From the NCBI GenBank assembly GCA_900546795.1, contig UREG01000065.1, forward strand, positions 1 through 9,486: 9,486 bases of DNA. Direction: 5' to 3'. Source of the stretch: an uncultured Veillonellaceae bacterium. Its GTDB lineage: Bacteria > Bacillota > Negativicutes > Veillonellales > Megasphaeraceae. The notes under the pieces are model-generated. The model was not told the DNA's origin. It did no database searches and saw only the letters and a list, made by a program, of their open reading frames with translations. Positions 7,074-9,486 of the stretch are shown piece after piece. Made by a program: the position numbers and the translations under genes. How positions within the stretch are numbered: the first letter of the stretch is position 1; each line of letters opens with the position of its first letter.

Positions 7074-8954
7074 TCAGAATGTATGCGTATACATCAGTTT
7101 CCAGTTAAAGGGCAGATCCAGATTTGCAAAGCGGTTGGCATAATTTTTTCTGTCCAGCAAATTGTTGAGCGTCAGTGTAACTTCATCATTTTTCGTCAGC
7201 TGATATGAAGTGTTCCAAGTCAATCTGGCTCTTGCCGGAACTTGTCCATAAGTAGAATAGTCTTCGCGATCGCCTAAATATTTGAAAGTAAGATCACTGG
7301 AGAGTTTATCCTTTTTATAGCCTAAACCGGCAATGAAGTCAATGCGGCCTGCATCCTGCGTCCATGTCGGATTTTTGGCAGATTTATCTTTAATTTCCGG
7401 ATTCCCGTAACCGATACCCAATTTATACCGCCAGTTTTCGTTGACTTGATTCGTAAATTCAAATTCTACTCCGGTATTTCTGAAATCGCCTTTATTCACA
7501 GGATATTGTTTGCCGTCCGGCCCTAAATTACTCGATCCGGACCAGCCGAATTTATTTTCAAAGTCCATATGGTATACGGCCATTTTATACGACTTATTCC
7601 CATCGATTTTCTTGATGCCTGTTTCATAGTTCCAGCCTTTTTCCGGCTCTAAATTATTAAAGCTTCGTCCGCTGCCAAAATAGGAGTCCACTGTCGGCAT
7701 CTGGAATGCTTCCCCCACATTGATATACCAGCTGGTTGTATCGTTGATTTTATACAACGTCTGGATCTGCGGCAGCAAGATACTGTCATCGGATGCGTAG
7801 TCGCTGTATACTTCGCCGCGAAGTCCCAGCGTGGTGCTGAACCGATCAGAAAATACTTTATTATACGATGCATACAGTGCATTGCTTGTCCGATGCGCTT
7901 TTTTGGACGTATCTACCAGCCCTTTATAGTCTTCCCGTTTAAAACTGTATCCGACGATCAGCGTATCTGCATCCAATTCCCATTCTTTCTGAATATCCGT
8001 ATAATAGCTGCTCATTTCCGCATTGGAAGACACCTTGCCGTTTTCCACATAGTCAAAGCCGTCATATTTAATATAATTATACCCAACCATGGCTTTGATT
8101 CCGTTTTCCTTACCGGCATAAGACAGTCCGGTAGTGATCATTTTATCTTCAAATTTATAATCATAATCTCTCGGTGACGAGCCGTAATTATGACCGCCGC
8201 GAGTAATTTCTCCATCTGTATAGAACAGGTTGGCACGCCATTCGTCAGACAGGTTTGCAATTACTGCCGCCCGATTCCGCTGTCCTTTGCCAATCCACCA
8301 ATCTGTACTGGAGCCACGGGGATAGTCGTTGCTCTTGTCAAACGAATCACTGTATTCTTTGCCGGCGCTGACCATAATTTTATCATTCATCACGCCTACA
8401 TTATAATCTTTATAATAATTTCCCAGCGTTCCTCGGATGTACCCTTTTTCTTCCCCAGCTGTCAGACGCTTCGTAATAATATTGACTACGCCGCCCATTG
8501 CTTCCGCACCATACAGCGTGCCTGCCGCACCTTTTACAATCTCAATTCGATCCACTAATTCGATAGGAATTGACTGCATGCTGTTGTAATTCTTTAAATT
8601 CATCGGCATGCCGTCTACCAGCACCAGCGTTCCTCGGTCAAAACCGCGAATAATCGTTCTCCCCTGGCTGAATCCAAAAGTCTGCCCGGCGTCCCCATAA
8701 CCGGTGCTGGTCATGCCCAACTGATGCTCTACCGCATCAAACACATTTTTATAGCCTGCGCTTTTAATATCTTCTTTCGTAATGACTTCTACGGTCGCCG
8801 GCGTATCCAATTCGCTCGTTTCCGTTCGCTGTGCGGTTACAACCATCGGGTCTAATGAAAAGGATTCCAATTCATCAGCCGCAAAAGCTTGTGCCCCCCC
8901 GAAGCAAATTCCGCAAGCCAAGACTGCCAAAACCGCTGCTTTTTCTTTGTTCAT
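7074..8954 (-). CDS. TonB-dependent outer-membrane receptor
   Basis: 626 residues from the ATG at 8954. This start has GAGGTG at 8961-8966 six bases upstream, whereas the in-frame GTG at 8963 lies inside that site. A Sec signal peptide (basic NKEK, hydrophobic 6-20, AQAFA before the cut after residue 25) sends it to the envelope. A TonB-box-like segment, PMVVTAQR, is at 36-43. The plug domain (about 50-163) shows 'TPATVEVITKEDIKSAG', 'IIRGFDRGTLVLVDGMPMN', 'DRIEIVKGAAGTLYGAEAMGG' and 'VVNIITKR'. The rest is a beta-barrel rich in aromatic residues, ending in the family's C-terminal phenylalanine (YTHTF). The 'LTLNNLLDRKNYANRF' region near the end is also typical. The receptor takes a scarce ligand (iron siderophore, haem, cobalamin or similar) across the outer membrane with TonB/ExbBD energy; the sequence does not decide which. 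The FecE-class ATPase gene directly behind it supports metal-chelate or cobalamin uptake. Confidence 0.95.
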   Translation of the reverse strand: MNKEKAAVLAVLACGICFGGAQAFAADELESFSLDPMVVTAQRTETSELDTPATVEVITKEDIKSAGYKNVFDAVEHQLGMTSTGYGDAGQTFGFSQGRTIIRGFDRGTLVLVDGMPMNLKNYNSMQSIPIELVDRIEIVKGAAGTLYGAEAMGGVVNIITKRLTAGEEKGYIRGTLGNYYKDYNVGVMNDKIMVSAGKEYSDSFDKSNDYPRGSSTDWWIGKGQRNRAAVIANLSDEWRANLFYTDGEITRGGHNYGSSPRDYDYKFEDKMITTGLSYAGKENGIKAMVGYNYIKYDGFDYVENGKVSSNAEMSSYYTDIQKEWELDADTLIVGYSFKREDYKGLVDTSKKAHRTSNALYASYNKVFSDRFSTTLGLRGEVYSDYASDDSILLPQIQTLYKINDTTSWYINVGEAFQMPTVDSYFGSGRSFNNLEPEKGWNYETGIKKIDGNKSYKMAVYHMDFENKFGWSGSSNLGPDGKQYPVNKGDFRNTGVEFEFTNQVNENWRYKLGIGYGNPEIKDKSAKNPTWTQDAGRIDFIAGLGYKKDKLSSDLTFKYLGDREDYSTYGQVPARARLTWNTSYQLTKNDEVTLTLNNLLDRKNYANRFANLDLPFNWKLMYTHTF

Positions 8955-8960
8955 TGTCCT

Positions 8961-8966
8961 CACCTC
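8961..8966 (-). promoter_or_regulatory. Ribosome binding site deciding the receptor start
   Basis: GAGGTG six bases before the ATG at 8954. The alternative in-frame GTG (8961-8963) lies inside this motif and would add only three residues (MRT). Confidence 0.7.
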
Positions 8967-8979
8967 AGTTTTAATCTAT

Positions 8980-9005
8980 GCCTTATCCCTTATTGGGAAT
9001 ATAGC
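8980..9005 (-). other. Possible imperfect stem-loop upstream of the receptor gene
   Basis: GCTATATTCCC and GGGATAAGGC can pair around an AATAA loop, with one bulge and one mismatch; the solid core is only TCCC/GGGA. It lies between the upstream stop codon and the receptor ribosome binding site. No T-run follows, so it is not a standard terminator. It could be an intercistronic RNA structure or chance. Confidence 0.25.
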
Positions 9006-9006
9006 T

Positions 9007-9486
9007 CTATGCTGGGTTCCTTCCGGTATCTGTCAGCGCGTCTTCCCTAAACGTCCGACACACATTCAGCATAGCTTCTGCAAAGGTTCCTTGCGGAACC
9101 GCCACAAAATCCGTTGCCGGCTTTTCCTCTATCAATCGGTTTGTATTCGTATACACCTGCATCGTATTGACGCGGTACTGCAAAGTTTCCATTTTATATT
9201 CCAATTCCATCAGGCAATACAATACCTTCTCTTTGTCCTCCAGCTTCGCCGCATACTCTTTCTGCAGCTTCTTTAAAATTTTTTCATTTGTAAAAATAGA
9301 TTTCACAGCAACACAAACACGGGAATGATCTTCGCCTCCCGCCTCTGCTTTCCCAAACGTGAGCGAACTCATATCATAAGCATACAATCCTACATCATTT
9401 TCTGTTACCAGTGACCATCGGGCTGCCTCTGTTTCTTCTGCCGTCTGCTTAGGCAATATGCTCATTTCCCACTTCATCGGATCCTC
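9007..9486 (-). CDS. Surface-adhesin E-like protein (3' part; 5' end outside the window)
   Basis: The frame is open to the right edge. An ATG at 9477 has GAGG nine bases before it, so a start there is possible, but the codons before it (GAG GAT CCG) are also open. Numbered from that ATG there are 156 residues. The pattern resembles the surface-adhesin E family: 'ARWSLVTENDVGLYAYDMSSLTF' (19-41), a strand with 'VCVAVKSIFTN' (54-64), a lysine/glutamate-rich helix, 'VLYCLMELEYKMETLQYRVNTMQVYTNTNRLIE' (85-117) and 'FVAVPQGTFAEAMLNVCRTF' (124-143). Cysteines at 55, 88 and 140 could form a disulfide (88-140 is the likely pair) in an exported protein. No signal peptide is visible, which suggests the true start is further upstream. 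The gene ends 52 bases before the TonB receptor with no clear terminator, so it may belong to the same operon. The assignment comes from pattern memory and is moderate. Confidence 0.55.
   Translation of the reverse strand, partial: EDPMKWEMSILPKQTAEETEAARWSLVTENDVGLYAYDMSSLTFGKAEAGGEDHSRVCVAVKSIFTNEKILKKLQKEYAAKLEDKEKVLYCLMELEYKMETLQYRVNTMQVYTNTNRLIEEKPATDFVAVPQGTFAEAMLNVCRTFREDALTDTGRNPA

Noticed and set aside
8912..8923. Cysteine in the receptor signal peptide (VLACG) as a possible lipobox
   Set aside because: The -3/-2 residues do not fit a lipobox, the cysteine comes too early in the hydrophobic stretch, and AQAFA offers a good ordinary signal-peptidase site.
8955..9006. A riboswitch or Fur operator directly before the TonB receptor
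   Set aside because: The 52-base gap is too short for a cobalamin riboswitch and shows no GATAATGATAATCATTATC-like repeat; only a weak stem-loop is present.
8782..9276. A 164-codon plus-strand frame spanning the receptor start and the adhesin-E-like gene
   Set aside because: It crosses the intergenic gap antisense to two better-supported genes and has no recognisable domain or start signal.
9479..9484. GGATCC at the right edge as a cloning junction
   Set aside because: A six-base site is expected by chance, and the reading frame runs through it normally.

Overview
The window looks like an ordinary chromosomal stretch from a diderm Firmicute (class Negativicutes, perhaps the Veillonella/Megasphaera/Dialister side; the genus cannot be fixed from sequence alone). 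A TonB-dependent outer-membrane receptor, which needs an outer membrane, sits beside typically Firmicute features: a gatCAB operon, strong AGGAGG ribosome binding sites, and a P-loop protein fused to an Asp23/Gls24 domain. Every gene is on the minus strand, so transcription runs from high to low coordinates.

Right part (9486 to 6121): the 3' part of a gene resembling surface-adhesin E proteins, then a TonB-dependent receptor with a clear signal peptide and TonB box, then a FecE/BtuD-class ABC ATPase, closed by a terminator at about 6121-6157. The intergenic gaps are about 50 bases and I see no convincing terminator in them, so the three may be one uptake operon for a metal-chelate or cobalamin-type ligand. 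The permease and the binding protein are not in the window.

Middle part (6055 to 2753): a near-consensus sigma-70 promoter drives gatC-gatA-gatB. These encode the amidotransferase that converts Glu-tRNA(Gln), and often Asp-tRNA(Asn), into the correctly charged tRNAs. The coupling is tight: 10 bases between gatC and gatA, and a 4-base ATGA overlap between gatA and gatB. A terminator hairpin follows gatB.

Left part (2750 to 1): directly behind that hairpin comes pepA (M17 leucyl aminopeptidase), then the P-loop/Asp23 protein, ended by a perfect 16-bp stem terminator touching its stop codon. A new promoter with an extended -10 then starts a membrane-anchored YceG/MltG-like protein that runs off the left edge.

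Reading frames are intact, and I found no mobile element, CRISPR array, tRNA or rRNA. I did not find a clearly new system. The points most worth a second look are the receptor/ATPase pair without a permease and with an adhesin-E-like neighbour, the uncharacterised P-loop/Asp23 fusion, and the gatB-pepA junction, where a terminator lies against the pepA ribosome binding site.
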